A DNA stretch of 64,000 nt from Streptosporangium becharense (GTDB lineage: Bacteria > Actinomycetota > Actinomycetes > Streptosporangiales > Streptosporangiaceae): the NCBI RefSeq assembly GCF_014204985.1, contig NZ_JACHMP010000001.1, positions 6,572,001-6,636,000 of the forward strand. Direction: 5' to 3'. Below are positions 26,706 to 34,935 of this stretch, piece by piece (positions within the stretch are counted from its first letter, which is position 1; each line of letters starts with the position of its first letter). Both the position numbers and the translations under genes were made by a program. The notes beneath the pieces are model-generated. The model was not told the origin of the DNA, made no database searches, and was given only the letters and a program-made list of their open reading frames with translations.

Positions 26706-27722
26706 TCAGGAGCCGCAGTCGCAGTCGCAGCAGTTGCAGCACTCGCAGCAGTCGTCCAGGAGGCAGCGGTTCTTGCACGAGCTGTTCCGCTTGCGGCTCC
26801 ATCGGGGCCGCCACAGACCGCAGGTGAGCAGGGTCCCGACCCCGGCGGCGGTCTTGCGGAACACCCCCGGCCGCTCGTACGACATGCCGAACGTCCGCTG
26901 TACGGCCCGGCGCACCTCGGCGCCGAGCAGCACGTCCACCAGGTGCCGGTCGGCGAGCTCCAGCTCGCGCAGCGCCAGCTCCAGGCCGTGCGCGGCGTCC
27001 TCGCAGAGCCGCCGCGCCTCCCGGGGCGGGGTGCCGGTCGCGGTGAGCGGGTTGAACGCCCCGCGGGCGGCGTCGTCCTCCAGGTCCTCCACCGCGTCCA
27101 GCAGATGGGCGATCCGGCCGAAGAACCGGCCCGCCTCCGCCAGGACCGCTGCGTTGCCGGGGGCACCCGCGAGGGCCGCGGTGTGCGCGAACGCGGCGGC
27201 GACGGCCTCCTCGGTGGGGCCGGTCAGCTCCAGCAGGGTCGCCCCGGGGCGGCCCTCCAGGTCGAGCTGGCGCTCGACCGTCGAGGTCAGTACGGCGGTG
27301 TCGAACCCGATCCCGGCACCCATCCTGGCCCCCGCCGCTTCCCAGCGGGCCGCCAGCCTCTCGCGGGCCGGGCCGGTGCCGCGGGCGGCGTCGCCGTCGG
27401 CCACATGGTCGCGCAGCCTGCCCGCCGCGAGGACCAGCGACACCGTGGCGGCCAGCCGTGCCCCCTCCGCCCGGGCGTCCACCACGTCCGCCGACCGGAA
27501 CCCGCGCAGCGCGCAGGGGCCGGCGGTCCGGTGCGGGGAGCCCGCCGGGCTCTGCGCCTCGGTCAGCACCGAGAGGATCAGCCCGTCGTAGTTGGTGGCC
27601 AGCCGTGCCCCGTGCCCCTGCCTGTCGCGGAGGGTCAGGCACAGCCCGCACAGGTGCGCTCGCCAGGCGCGTTGCAGGGTCGGGCAGGAGTGGGAGCTAC
27701 AGGGGCGAATTATGCCGAACAT
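26706..27722 (-). CDS. DUF5685 family protein with a cysteine-rich tail
   Basis: 338 residues from ATG 27722 (MFGIIRPC); another ATG 12 bases upstream is possible, and neither has a clear ribosome binding site. The N-terminus has paired cysteines (RPC, HSC, HLCGLC) and TNYDGLILSVLTEAQSP, typical of this actinobacterial family. The mainly alpha-helical body contains HLLDAVEDLEDDAARGAFNP, which resembles the Asp-rich motif of squalene/phytoene synthase folds (my inference). The last 23 residues hold ten cysteines (CCECCNCCDCDCGS), suggesting metal binding. Biochemical function unknown. It is convergent with the mscS gene, ending 23 bases from it. Confidence 0.8.
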   Translation of the reverse strand: MFGIIRPCSSHSCPTLQRAWRAHLCGLCLTLRDRQGHGARLATNYDGLILSVLTEAQSPAGSPHRTAGPCALRGFRSADVVDARAEGARLAATVSLVLAAGRLRDHVADGDAARGTGPARERLAARWEAAGARMGAGIGFDTAVLTSTVERQLDLEGRPGATLLELTGPTEEAVAAAFAHTAALAGAPGNAAVLAEAGRFFGRIAHLLDAVEDLEDDAARGAFNPLTATGTPPREARRLCEDAAHGLELALRELELADRHLVDVLLGAEVRRAVQRTFGMSYERPGVFRKTAAGVGTLLTCGLWRPRWSRKRNSSCKNRCLLDDCCECCNCCDCDCGS

Positions 27723-28031
27723 TTGATCTCGCATGCTTCGATGCGGCCTAGCCGCATATCGGGGGAATGTTCGGCAAGAATCTATCCTGCGGGGATCTCC
27801 AGGAACCCTGACTCCTCCCGAAGTGCGACAGGAAGCCGCCGTACCCGGGCACGCTGAGATCGGGAAGCGGCCGTACATCCTTGCGGCCCTGCGGCCGAGG
27901 GGCGGTCCGGGGCCCGGCCGGTGCGCGAATGGCCGGGACGGGGACCACGGGCGCCCGCGCCGGCGGCCCGGACCGATGATCCAGGCCGGCGCCGGCCGCC
28001 GGGACCCGGTGTGGACCCGGCGGCCGGTACG
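27723..28031. other. 309-base intergenic region between glgC and the DUF5685 gene
   Basis: No gene seen. The part nearest the DUF5685 start (27723-27800) is AT-richer and probably holds its promoter; the rest is GC-rich with short repeats of CCGGC/CCGGG type. Confidence 0.5.
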
Positions 28032-28058
28032 GACCCGGGCCGGCCGCCGGCCCGGGTC
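28032..28058 (-). terminator. Hairpin at the 3' end of glgC
   Basis: GACCCGGGCCGG (28032-28043), loop CCG, and a perfect complement at 28047-28058 form a 12-bp all-GC-type stem that includes part of the glgC stop codon. No T-tract. Confidence 0.65.
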
Positions 28059-29283
28059 AGCGTTCCACGATCTCGTTCTTGCCGATGACGACGACGCCGC
28101 TGTTGGTCACCGCGAAGCGGCTGCGGTCGTACTCGGGGTCGAAGCCGATCCGGGCGCCGTCCGGGATGATCACGTTCTTGTCGATGATGGCCCGGCGGAC
28201 GACGGCACCCCGGCCGATCTTCACATTGCCCATCAGCACCGAGTCCTCCACCTGGGAGTGGGAGTGCAGCACCACGCCCGGGGAGAGGATGGATCGCAGC
28301 GCCAGGCCACCCGAGACGATCGCGCCCGCGGAGACCAGGGAGTCGATCGCCCGGCCCACCCGGTCGCCGTCGTTGTGCACGAACTTGGCCGGGGGCAGCG
28401 GGTCGTGACCGGTGTAGATGGGCCACTGGCTGTTGTACAGGTTGAAGACCGGATGCGCCGAGATGAGATCCATGTGGGCCTCGTAGTAGGCGTCGAGCGT
28501 TCCCACGTCGCGCCAGTAGCCCCGGTCGCGCTCGGTGGAACCGGGCACGACGTTGTCGGCGAAGTCGTAGACCTCCGCGCTGCCCGACTTGACCATCATC
28601 GGAATGATGTTGCCGCCGAGGTCGTGCTTGCTCGTCGGGTCGAGCGCGTCCTCCCGCAGCGCGTCGATCATGGCCTGGGTCTTGAAGACGTAGTTGCCCA
28701 TCGACGCGTAGACCTGGTCAGGCGCGTCGGCCAGGCCGACCGCGTCCTTGGGCTTCTCCCGGAAGGCGACGATGCGCCGCCCCGCGGGGTCGGTCTCGAT
28801 CACCCCGAACTGGTCGGCCAGGGAGAGCGGCTGCCGGATCGCCGCCACGGTGACGTCGGCACCCGACTCGACGTGCTGCTGCACCATCTGCCGGGGGTCC
28901 ATCCGGTAGATGTGGTCGGCGCCGAACACGATCACGTGGTCCGGCATCTCGTCGTAGATCAGGTTCAGGTTCTGGAACAGCGCGTCGGCCGAGCCGGAGA
29001 ACCAGTGGGGCCCGAGGCGCTGCTGGGCGGGCACCGGCGTCACGTAGTTGCCGAGCATCGCCGACAGGCGCCATGTCCGGGAGATGTGCCGGTCGAGACT
29101 GTGGTTCTTGTACTGCGTCAGCACGACGATCTGCAGGTAGTGACCGTTGGCCAGGTTCGACAGCACGAAGTCGATAAGCCGGTATATCCCCCCGAACGGC
29201 ACCGCCGGCTTGGCTCGATCAGCCGTCAGAGGCATGAGCCTCTTCCCTTCACCGCCGGCAAGCACAATCGCGAGGACTCTCAT
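28057..29283 (-). CDS. glgC: Glucose-1-phosphate adenylyltransferase
   Basis: 408 residues. The nucleotidyltransferase motif [19 protein letters not shown] and [14 protein letters not shown] at the N-terminus, [34 protein letters not shown], and a C-terminal left-handed beta-helix ([33 protein letters not shown]) define GlgC. It makes ADP-glucose from ATP and glucose-1-phosphate. It is divergent from the glgM gene with only 48 bases between start codons. In mycobacteria the same pair feeds maltose-1-phosphate to glycogen/alpha-glucan synthesis by GlgE. Confidence 0.97.
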   Translation of the reverse strand: MRVLAIVLAGGEGKRLMPLTADRAKPAVPFGGIYRLIDFVLSNLANGHYLQIVVLTQYKNHSLDRHISRTWRLSAMLGNYVTPVPAQQRLGPHWFSGSADALFQNLNLIYDEMPDHVIVFGADHIYRMDPRQMVQQHVESGADVTVAAIRQPLSLADQFGVIETDPAGRRIVAFREKPKDAVGLADAPDQVYASMGNYVFKTQAMIDALREDALDPTSKHDLGGNIIPMMVKSGSAEVYDFADNVVPGSTERDRGYWRDVGTLDAYYEAHMDLISAHPVFNLYNSQWPIYTGHDPLPPAKFVHNDGDRVGRAIDSLVSAGAIVSGGLALRSILSPGVVLHSHSQVEDSVLMGNVKIGRGAVVRRAIIDKNVIIPDGARIGFDPEYDRSRFAVTNSGVVVIGKNEIVER

Positions 29284-29331
29284 ACCTGGACCTTAACCTG
29301 ACGAACAGGGCTGAAACACTAGGCTGATCGT

Positions 29332-30525
29332 ATGCGAGTGGATCTGCTGACCCGTGAATATCCCCCCGACGTCTACGGAGGGGCCGGTGTCCACGTCGAG
29401 TATCTCGCCCGGGAACTGCGCAGGCTGACCGACACCCGGGTCCGCTGCTTCGGCGCCCCCCGGCCCGGGGAAGGCGTGGAGGCGTACCGGGTGCCCGGCG
29501 GGCTGGAGACGGCCAACGCCGCGCTCCAGGTCCTCGGGGTCGACCTGGAGATGGCCGCCGCGTGCGAGGGTGCCGACCTGGTCCACAGCCACACGTGGTA
29601 CGCCAACTTCGCCGGGCACGTCGCCAAGATGCTCTACGGCACGCCGCACGTGGTGACCACGCACAGCCTGGAGCCGCTGCGGCCGTGGAAGGCCGAGCAG
29701 CTGGGCGGCGGGTACACGCTGTCGTCGTGGGCCGAGCGCGGCGCGCTGGCCACCGCCGACGCGATCATCGCGGTCTCCGAGGGGATGCGGCGCGACGTGC
29801 TCGCCGCCTACCCGGAGATCGCGCCGGAGAAGGTCACGGTGATCCACAACGGGATCGACACCGCCGAGTACGCGCCGGACCGCGACACCGGTGTCCTGAC
29901 CCGGCACGGCATCGACCCCGCCAGGCCGTACGTGGTGTTCGTGGGCCGGATCACCCGGCAGAAGGGCCTGGTCCACCTGCTGCACGCGGCCCGCGACTTC
30001 CACCCCGACGCCCAGCTGGTGCTGTGCGCCGGCGCGCCGGACACCCCGGAGATCGCCGCCGAGGTGACCGGCCTGGTCCGCGGGCTCGACCGCGAGGGCG
30101 TCGTGTGGATCTCGGAGATGCTCCCGCGGCCCGAGGTGATCCAGATCCTCACCCACGCCACGGTGTTCGTCTGCCCCTCGGTGTACGAGCCGATGGGCAT
30201 CGTGAACCTGGAGGCCATGGCGTGTGAGACGGCGGTCGTGGCCACCGCGACCGGCGGCATCCCCGAGGTCGTGGCCGACGGCGAGACGGGGCTGCTGGTC
30301 CCGATCGAGGCGGGGGCCGACGGCACCCCGTACGACCCCGGCCGGTTCGCCGCCGACCTCGCCGAGAGGGTGAACCGGCTGCTGGCCGACCCCGCTCTCG
30401 CCGCGCGGATGGGCCGGGCCGGGCGGGTCCGCGCCGTGGAGCACTTCTCCTGGGAGCGGATCGCCGAGCGGACCGCCGACCTCTACCGGCGGGTGGCCCG
30501 CCAACAGGTCGCGCCGGCCGGCTGA
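29332..30525 (+). CDS. glgM: GlgM-type alpha-maltose-1-phosphate synthase (glycogen synthase family, GT4)
   Basis: 397 residues. MRVDLLTREYPPDVYGGAGVHVEYL is the N-terminus typical of the actinobacterial 'GlgA' that in Mycobacterium (Rv1212c) is GlgM, transferring glucose from ADP-glucose to glucose-1-phosphate. GT-B features: VHSHTWYANFAGH, ADAIIAVSEGMRRDVL, VTVIHNGIDTAEY, VGRITRQKGLVHLLHAA and PSVYEPMGIVNLEAMACETAVV (E-x7-E). No Shine-Dalgarno is obvious; TAGGCT 6-7 bases before the ATG could be a -10 element for a leaderless transcript. Classic glycogen synthase activity is the alternative. Confidence 0.9.
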   Translation: MRVDLLTREYPPDVYGGAGVHVEYLARELRRLTDTRVRCFGAPRPGEGVEAYRVPGGLETANAALQVLGVDLEMAAACEGADLVHSHTWYANFAGHVAKMLYGTPHVVTTHSLEPLRPWKAEQLGGGYTLSSWAERGALATADAIIAVSEGMRRDVLAAYPEIAPEKVTVIHNGIDTAEYAPDRDTGVLTRHGIDPARPYVVFVGRITRQKGLVHLLHAARDFHPDAQLVLCAGAPDTPEIAAEVTGLVRGLDREGVVWISEMLPRPEVIQILTHATVFVCPSVYEPMGIVNLEAMACETAVVATATGGIPEVVADGETGLLVPIEAGADGTPYDPGRFAADLAERVNRLLADPALAARMGRAGRVRAVEHFSWERIAERTADLYRRVARQQVAPAG

Positions 30526-30567
30526 GTGCCCCAGGGGAGCGGCCGGAGGGGCGAGTAGGGTCGGGCC

Positions 30568-31266
30568 GTGAACTTTCAGATGAGGATCACCGACCGGCAC
30601 GGGGGCGTGAGCGCCGAGCCGTACGACACCCGTAACCTCGGCGGCATGTGCGGCGACGACCCGGAGGCGGTCGCGGCCAACCGCTCCCGCACCGCCGCCG
30701 AGTTCGGCCTCGACCGGGTCGTGTTCATGCGGCAGGTCCACGGCGCCGACGTCCGCTACGTCACCGAGCCGTTCGGCGACGACCCGCCGCCGCTGGACGG
30801 GGTCTGCACCGACGTGCCCGGCCTCGGTCTGGCCGCGCTCTGCGCCGACTGCGCGCCCGTCCTGCTGGCCGACCCCGAGGCCGCCCTGGCCGGGGCCGCG
30901 CACTCCGGGCGGGCGGGCACCGTCGCCGGAGTCGTCCCCGCGCTCGTGGCGGAGATGGTCGCGCGCGGTGCCGACCCGGGGCGGATGACCGCCATGATCG
31001 GCCCGATGGCGTGCGGTTCCTGCTACGAGGTCCCGGCGGAGCTGCGCGAGGAGGTCGCCGCGACGCTTCCCGAGGCATGGTCGATCACCCGGCGCGACAC
31101 CCCCGCGCTCGACCTGCGGGCCGCGATCACCGCGCAGCTCGGCAGGGCGGGTGTCGCCAAGGTCGTCCACGACACCCGCTGCACCATCGAGACCGCGGAC
31201 CTGTTCTCCCACCGGCGGGAGGGCCGCACCGGAAGGTTCGCCGGCTACGTCTGGCTGGAGCCCTGA
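30568..31266 (+). CDS. pgeF: Peptidoglycan editing factor PgeF family (polyphenol oxidase/YfiH/LACC1 type)
   Basis: 232 residues, GTG start. Hallmarks: FMRQVHGADV, DGVCTDVPGLGLAALCADCAPVLL, AGAAHSGRAGTVAGVV, IGPMACGSCYEVP and DTRCTIETADLFSHRREGRTGR. The two histidines and the CADC cysteine that bind zinc in the family are kept; the usual AHxGWRG is here AHSGRAG. Family members hydrolyse or phosphorylate purine nucleosides, and E. coli YfiH removes mis-incorporated L-Ser from peptidoglycan precursors. Often located beside ftsZ in bacteria, but here it follows glgM by 42 bases and may be cotranscribed with it. Confidence 0.9.
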   Translation: MNFQMRITDRHGGVSAEPYDTRNLGGMCGDDPEAVAANRSRTAAEFGLDRVVFMRQVHGADVRYVTEPFGDDPPPLDGVCTDVPGLGLAALCADCAPVLLADPEAALAGAAHSGRAGTVAGVVPALVAEMVARGADPGRMTAMIGPMACGSCYEVPAELREEVAATLPEAWSITRRDTPALDLRAAITAQLGRAGVAKVVHDTRCTIETADLFSHRREGRTGRFAGYVWLEP

Positions 31267-31354
31267 CGGCCGCTCCGCGGGCCGCCGGTCGCCGGACGCC
31301 CTGGAACGCCCGGTCCCGCACGCCCGGCAGGGGCCGCGCGGGACCGGCGGGGGC

Positions 31355-32170
31355 TCACTCCGCCGAGAGGATGCTGCCGTAGGCGCGGGCCGCCAGGTCC
31401 GCGATGAGGCCGTGAGCGCCGAGGAGGTCGGCGCGCTCGATCCCGACGGCCCCGGCCGCGTCGTCCACCAGCCCGGGGGGTGCCTCCGGGCCCACGACGC
31501 ACGGGGACAGCGCGATCCGCCGGGCGCCGATCTCGCGCAGCCGCTCGACCGCCTCGGCGACCGAGGGAGCGCTGTCGAGGGAGGCCACCAGCACCGGAAG
31601 TGTCAACCGCGAGGCGAGCAACACCGCCGTCGGCTGCGCCTCCACCGTCGCCCGCTCGCCGCCGACGGTGGCCAGTACGACTCCGTCGACCGGGCTGGAG
31701 ACGTTGAGCAGCCGCATCCGGTCGGCCCGTGCCAGGCCCTTCTCCGCCAGGCGGATGTGCAGGGCCTCGGCCAGCAGCGGGTGCGGCCCCAGCGGGTCGG
31801 TGACCGTCACCGAAACCCCGCTCGCCGCGACCGCCGTGGAGATCAGCCGGTCCGCGACCGGGTGCCGGCCGGTCAGCAGCGGGACCACGACCGCGGCGGC
31901 GGCGTCCTCGGGCCGTTCCTCGGCGGCGGCCTCCAACTCGGCGACCAGCCGTCCGCCGTCCTCGCCGAGACCGGCCAGGCGGACCTGGATCTGCGGGTTG
32001 TCCACCTGGATCAGGGCCGCGAGGTCGGCGGCGACCCCGGAGGCGTCGCCGGGTGCGGTCAGCACCAGCGCTGGGGCCTCGGGCGGAAGCTGGGAGGGCA
32101 CAGGTCTGCGGTGCCTGCCGGAGGGCCGGGCGGCACGTCCTCGTACGGGGAGGGTGGAACTCTCACTCAC
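31355..32170 (-). CDS. CbiX/sirohydrochlorin chelatase-like protein
   Basis: 271 residues from GTG 32170; no ribosome binding site, and TAAAGT lies 9 bases upstream, so the message may be leaderless. ATG 32191 in frame is the alternative. The fold of two CbiX-like halves is seen in VVPLLTGRHPVADRLI, GVSVTVTDPLGPHPLLAEALHIRLAE, VLATVGGERATVEAQPTAVLLASRL and IALSPCVVGPEAPPGLVDD. The expected catalytic HGSR at the start of the first half reads LTAPGD instead. So the family is chelatase-like, but metal insertion into sirohydrochlorin is uncertain; no siroheme or cobalamin genes are adjacent. Confidence 0.72.
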   Translation of the reverse strand: MSESSTLPVRGRAARPSGRHRRPVPSQLPPEAPALVLTAPGDASGVAADLAALIQVDNPQIQVRLAGLGEDGGRLVAELEAAAEERPEDAAAAVVVPLLTGRHPVADRLISTAVAASGVSVTVTDPLGPHPLLAEALHIRLAEKGLARADRMRLLNVSSPVDGVVLATVGGERATVEAQPTAVLLASRLTLPVLVASLDSAPSVAEAVERLREIGARRIALSPCVVGPEAPPGLVDDAAGAVGIERADLLGAHGLIADLAARAYGSILSAE

Positions 32171-32285
32171 ATGCGCGGACTTTAGGGCCATTCGGCGCTT
32201 CGCGTTGTCAGAAACGGCGGCGATTCCATCACAACCTAGTGAAAAGGTAAACCACACCGGTCGTCGGGGCGACTTCCGGCGCAGA

Positions 32286-32328
32286 CCGCGCCGCCGATCG
32301 ACGGCGCGGAGGTCGATCGGCGGCGCGG
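32286..32328. terminator. Strong hairpin downstream of the GNAT gene
   Basis: CCGCGCCGCCGATCGAC (32286-32302) and its exact complement (32312-32328): a 17-bp stem with a 9-base loop. No T-tract. It probably ends the minus-strand GNAT transcript before the CbiX-like gene. Confidence 0.65.
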
Positions 32329-32329
32329 T

Positions 32330-32451
32330 GGTCGGTGCGGGCCGGGGCGGAGGGTGGTTCGGGCGGTCGGCTCAGGTGGTCGGTTCGGGTGGCCCGAGGT
32401 CGGTCCGGGTGGCCGGTGGCCGGTTCGGACGGTCGGTGCGGGCCGGGGCGG
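32330..32451. repeat. G-rich low-complexity repeat region
   Basis: GGTCGGTGCGGGCCGGGGCGG occurs exactly at 32330-32350 and again at 32431-32451. Between them are variants of GGTCGGTTCGGGTGGCC. Strongly G-skewed on the plus strand and non-coding. Confidence 0.75.
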
Positions 32452-32503
32452 TCGGGGGAGGTCCCGGCACGCGATGCCTTCCGGTACCGCCGGAACCGCG
32501 GGG

Positions 32504-33061
32504 TCAGACGTCGCGGTGGCCCTCCCACTCGTCCTCCAGCGCCGAGTGCACGATGGAGTCGCGCCAGGCGCCGCGGGCGCGGACGTGGTGTCTGATCCTG
32601 CCCTCCTCGACCATCCCGGCGACGAGCATCGCGAGCTGGGCGGCGGTGTTCGCCGGTGAGCGGGCACCCCAGATGCGGTGGAGCCGCAGATGGCGGAAGC
32701 CGAACGTCAGGATCAGCCGGATGAGGTCGGTGCCGATGCCGCGGCCCCAGTGGTCGGGGCGGAGCCCGAGGCCGATCTCCGCGCTGTGCGGGTGGTCGGC
32801 CTCGATGTGCAGCCGGGCGACGCCGAAGGCCTCGCCGCCGTCGACGTCGGTCACCGCGAGCACGTACAGCCGGCGGGGCTCGGCCTCAGCGGCCTTGATG
32901 GCCTCGACGACGCCCTCCTCGACCTCCTCGCGGGTGCGGGGGTCGAACGGCAGGTGCTCGGTCGCCGTGGGGTCGCCGTAGACAGCGTGCAGCGCGTCCA
33001 CGTCGTCGAGGGTGACCTCCCTCAACCGGAGTCTCTTACCGGAGATCTCAACGTGGCGCAT
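32504..33061 (-). CDS. GNAT family N-acetyltransferase (RimJ/RimL type)
   Basis: 185 residues, ATG at 33061. Acetyl-CoA binding loop IGLGLRPDHWGRGIGTDLIR, followed by FGFRHLRLHRIWGARSPANTAA, is the RimJ/RimL subgroup pattern with the NxxA region that orients the amino substrate. Members acetylate ribosomal protein N-termini, spermidine, antibiotics or dipeptides; the substrate here is unknown. No Shine-Dalgarno is visible. It is divergent from the kynurenine-formamidase-like gene across a 190-base AT-rich region. Confidence 0.88.
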   Translation of the reverse strand: MRHVEISGKRLRLREVTLDDVDALHAVYGDPTATEHLPFDPRTREEVEEGVVEAIKAAEAEPRRLYVLAVTDVDGGEAFGVARLHIEADHPHSAEIGLGLRPDHWGRGIGTDLIRLILTFGFRHLRLHRIWGARSPANTAAQLAMLVAGMVEEGRIRHHVRARGAWRDSIVHSALEDEWEGHRDV

Positions 33062-33123
33062 GGGCAGACGCTAACGTCTCGGGCGTCACACGGCTAGAGA
33101 TCATCCCATGATGCGGACATACC

Positions 33124-33166
33124 ATCACGTTAGTGATCTTATACCCGGATATCAGATAAATCCGGG
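33124..33166. promoter_or_regulatory. Two inverted repeats in the divergent GNAT/hydrolase promoter region
   Basis: ATCAC-GTTA-GTGAT (33124-33137) and CCCGGAT-N9-ATCCGGG (33144-33166, perfect 7-bp arms). Both lie in an AT-rich island between divergent start codons, so they are candidate operators. No bound regulator can be named; the Lrp gene at 34.4 kb is the nearest candidate. Confidence 0.45.
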
Positions 33167-33251
33167 AACTTTGCGCGTGTCATGGGAGTGTCGTCCCGTT
33201 TCCCGGGGTACCGAAACGAGGCGGTGCCCCGGCGTGCCGCACAATGATCGG

Positions 33252-34334
33252 ATGACCCCTCCGAACCCCGCCGTGCTCGTGGTCACCGGTCCCGGCCTCG
33301 TGGCCGACCTGAGGCTGCTCACCGAGGTGGCCGACCGGGAGTTCGCGGCCCTCGGCGTCACCGGCACGGTGACGCCGGCCCCCGACCTCGCCGCCTTCCG
33401 GGCCGCGCTCGTCCTCCCCGGGGCGGTGGTCGCCCTGCCCGGACCCGACCCCGGGGCCAGGAGCCTCGCGGCCGAGCACCCCGGCGTGGTCTGGCTCGAT
33501 CTCACCCGGTCCGACGCCCCGCTCCCCGCGCCCGCGGACGGGACGGCGGGCACCCACCTGCACGGGCGGGGGGTCTGGGGCCTGACGTGGGCGATCAGGC
33601 ACGCCGTGCACCGGCTGCGCCGGCCCGCGCGCAGAGTCGCCTACGGTGAGCACCCCGACCAGTGGGCCGAGACACGCCCGCCGGGGGAGAGCGCGGGGCG
33701 GGTGCCCGCCGTGGTGCTGCTGCACGGCGGCTACTGGCGTTCCGTCTGGGGTGCGGACCTGATGGACGCCCTCTGCGTCGACCTGGCCGAGCGGGGGTTC
33801 GCGGCCTGGAACCTCGAATACCGCCGCCCCGACCTGCACGGCTGGGCCGCGACCACCCGGGACGTCGCCGACGGGGTCGCCCTGGTGGCCGAGGAGAGCG
33901 GCGGCCCGGTCATCGTGATCGGCCACTCGGCCGGCGGGCAGCTCGCCCTGCGCGCCGCCGCCGACGACCCCCGGGTCTGCCTGGCGGTCTCCCTGGCCGG
34001 GGTGCTCGACCTGGTCGAGGGGGACCTGCGGCACCTGAGCTCGGGTGCGGTCGCCGCGGCCCTCGGCGGGTCCGCCGCCGGGACGCCCGAGGTCTACCGG
34101 AGGTCCGGGCCGCTGGAACGCCTTCCCCTGGGGGTGCCGCAGCTCATCGTGCAGGGCGGCGGCGACGACCTCGACCTGGTCGACTTCGGCCGCCGCTACG
34201 CGCGGGCCGCCCGGACCGCCGGCGACGAGGTGACGTACCTGGAGATGTCCGGCGACCACTTCGACGTCATCGACCCCGCCTCGCCGATCTGGCGCGCCAC
34301 CGCCGGGGTGATCGCCGACCGTTTCCTCCCCTGA
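33252..34334 (+). CDS. Kynurenine formamidase-like alpha/beta hydrolase with N-terminal dehydroquinase-like domain
   Basis: 360 residues from ATG 33252; no strong ribosome binding site. The C-terminal 230 residues are an alpha/beta hydrolase with the HGGYW loop (158-162), GHSAGG elbow (Ser226), GGGDD (Asp305/306) and GDHFDVID (His336), the combination seen in bacterial arylformamidases. Context agrees: tryptophan 2,3-dioxygenase makes N-formylkynurenine 0.6 kb away. Residues 5-122 look like a worn type II 3-dehydroquinate dehydratase fold (VTGPGLVADL, ADREFAALGV, GAVVALPG, THLHGRGVWGLTWAIRHAV) without its catalytic Tyr/His set. The N-terminal reading is inference. Confidence 0.78.
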   Translation: MTPPNPAVLVVTGPGLVADLRLLTEVADREFAALGVTGTVTPAPDLAAFRAALVLPGAVVALPGPDPGARSLAAEHPGVVWLDLTRSDAPLPAPADGTAGTHLHGRGVWGLTWAIRHAVHRLRRPARRVAYGEHPDQWAETRPPGESAGRVPAVVLLHGGYWRSVWGADLMDALCVDLAERGFAAWNLEYRRPDLHGWAATTRDVADGVALVAEESGGPVIVIGHSAGGQLALRAAADDPRVCLAVSLAGVLDLVEGDLRHLSSGAVAAALGGSAAGTPEVYRRSGPLERLPLGVPQLIVQGGGDDLDLVDFGRRYARAARTAGDEVTYLEMSGDHFDVIDPASPIWRATAGVIADRFLP

Positions 34335-34358
34335 CCGCCGACGGCCGGGCCGCCGGGC

Positions 34359-34793
34359 TCAGGAGGGCGACAGCGGACGCCACGGGACGGGGCTGGAGAG
34401 CACCATCATGCTCGACGGGTGGCCGTACGGCGCGAGACGGTCGATCAGCTCCTCGAAGGCCGCCATCGAGGAGGCGGCCACCCGCAGCAGGCAGCAGGTG
34501 TCGCCGGTCACCCGGTGCACCTCCAGGATCTCCGGCCAGGCCAGCGCCTGCTCGTCGCGCAGCACACAGCGCGGCCCGTAACACGACATCCTGATCAGTG
34601 CGGCCACCCCACGCCCGGCGAGCGCCGGGTCGACGTGGGCGTGGTAACCGGTGATCACGCCGGTCTCCTCCAGCCGCCGCACCCGCTCGGCCACCGCCGG
34701 AGCCGACAGGTGCACCCGCCGGGAGAGCTCGCTGTACGACAGGCGCGCGTCGGCCTGCAACTCGGCCAGCAGCGCCCAGTCCATCGCATCCAT
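34359..34793 (-). CDS. Lrp/AsnC family transcriptional regulator
   Basis: 144 residues from ATG 34793, with GGAGA 6 bases upstream; a GTG two codons earlier lacks spacing. Winged-helix DNA-binding domain (DWALLAELQADARLSYSELS, RRVHLSAPAVAERVRRLEET, GVITGYHAHVDP) and a C-terminal RAM/ligand domain (VLEVHRVTGDTCCLLRVAA). Lrp-type proteins sense amino acids; its place between the formamidase-like gene (convergent) and the tryptophan dioxygenase gene (divergent) points to control of tryptophan catabolism, with tryptophan or kynurenine as likely effector (inference). Confidence 0.92.
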   Translation of the reverse strand: MDAMDWALLAELQADARLSYSELSRRVHLSAPAVAERVRRLEETGVITGYHAHVDPALAGRGVAALIRMSCYGPRCVLRDEQALAWPEILEVHRVTGDTCCLLRVAASSMAAFEELIDRLAPYGHPSSMMVLSSPVPWRPLSPS

Positions 34794-34858
34794 TGTCACT
34801 CTCCGTCATGAATTAAGTCGTTCTGCCCGATCGCATGCCATTCTGAAGGCGAAACCGG

Positions 34859-34876
34859 TGAAGTGCCGTTACTTCA
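34859..34876. promoter_or_regulatory. Candidate Lrp operator between the Lrp gene and tryptophan dioxygenase gene
   Basis: TGAAGT-GCCGTT-ACTTCA: perfect 6-bp arms around 6 bases, in the 142-base divergent region, 60 bases before the dioxygenase start. The symmetric, AT-rich-armed design suits an Lrp/AsnC dimer. Confidence 0.55.
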
Positions 34877-34935
34877 TCATTCAGGTGTCGGTGCCTCCAG
34901 GCCACGATGGAAGGGAAACACGCGGAGGAGAAACG

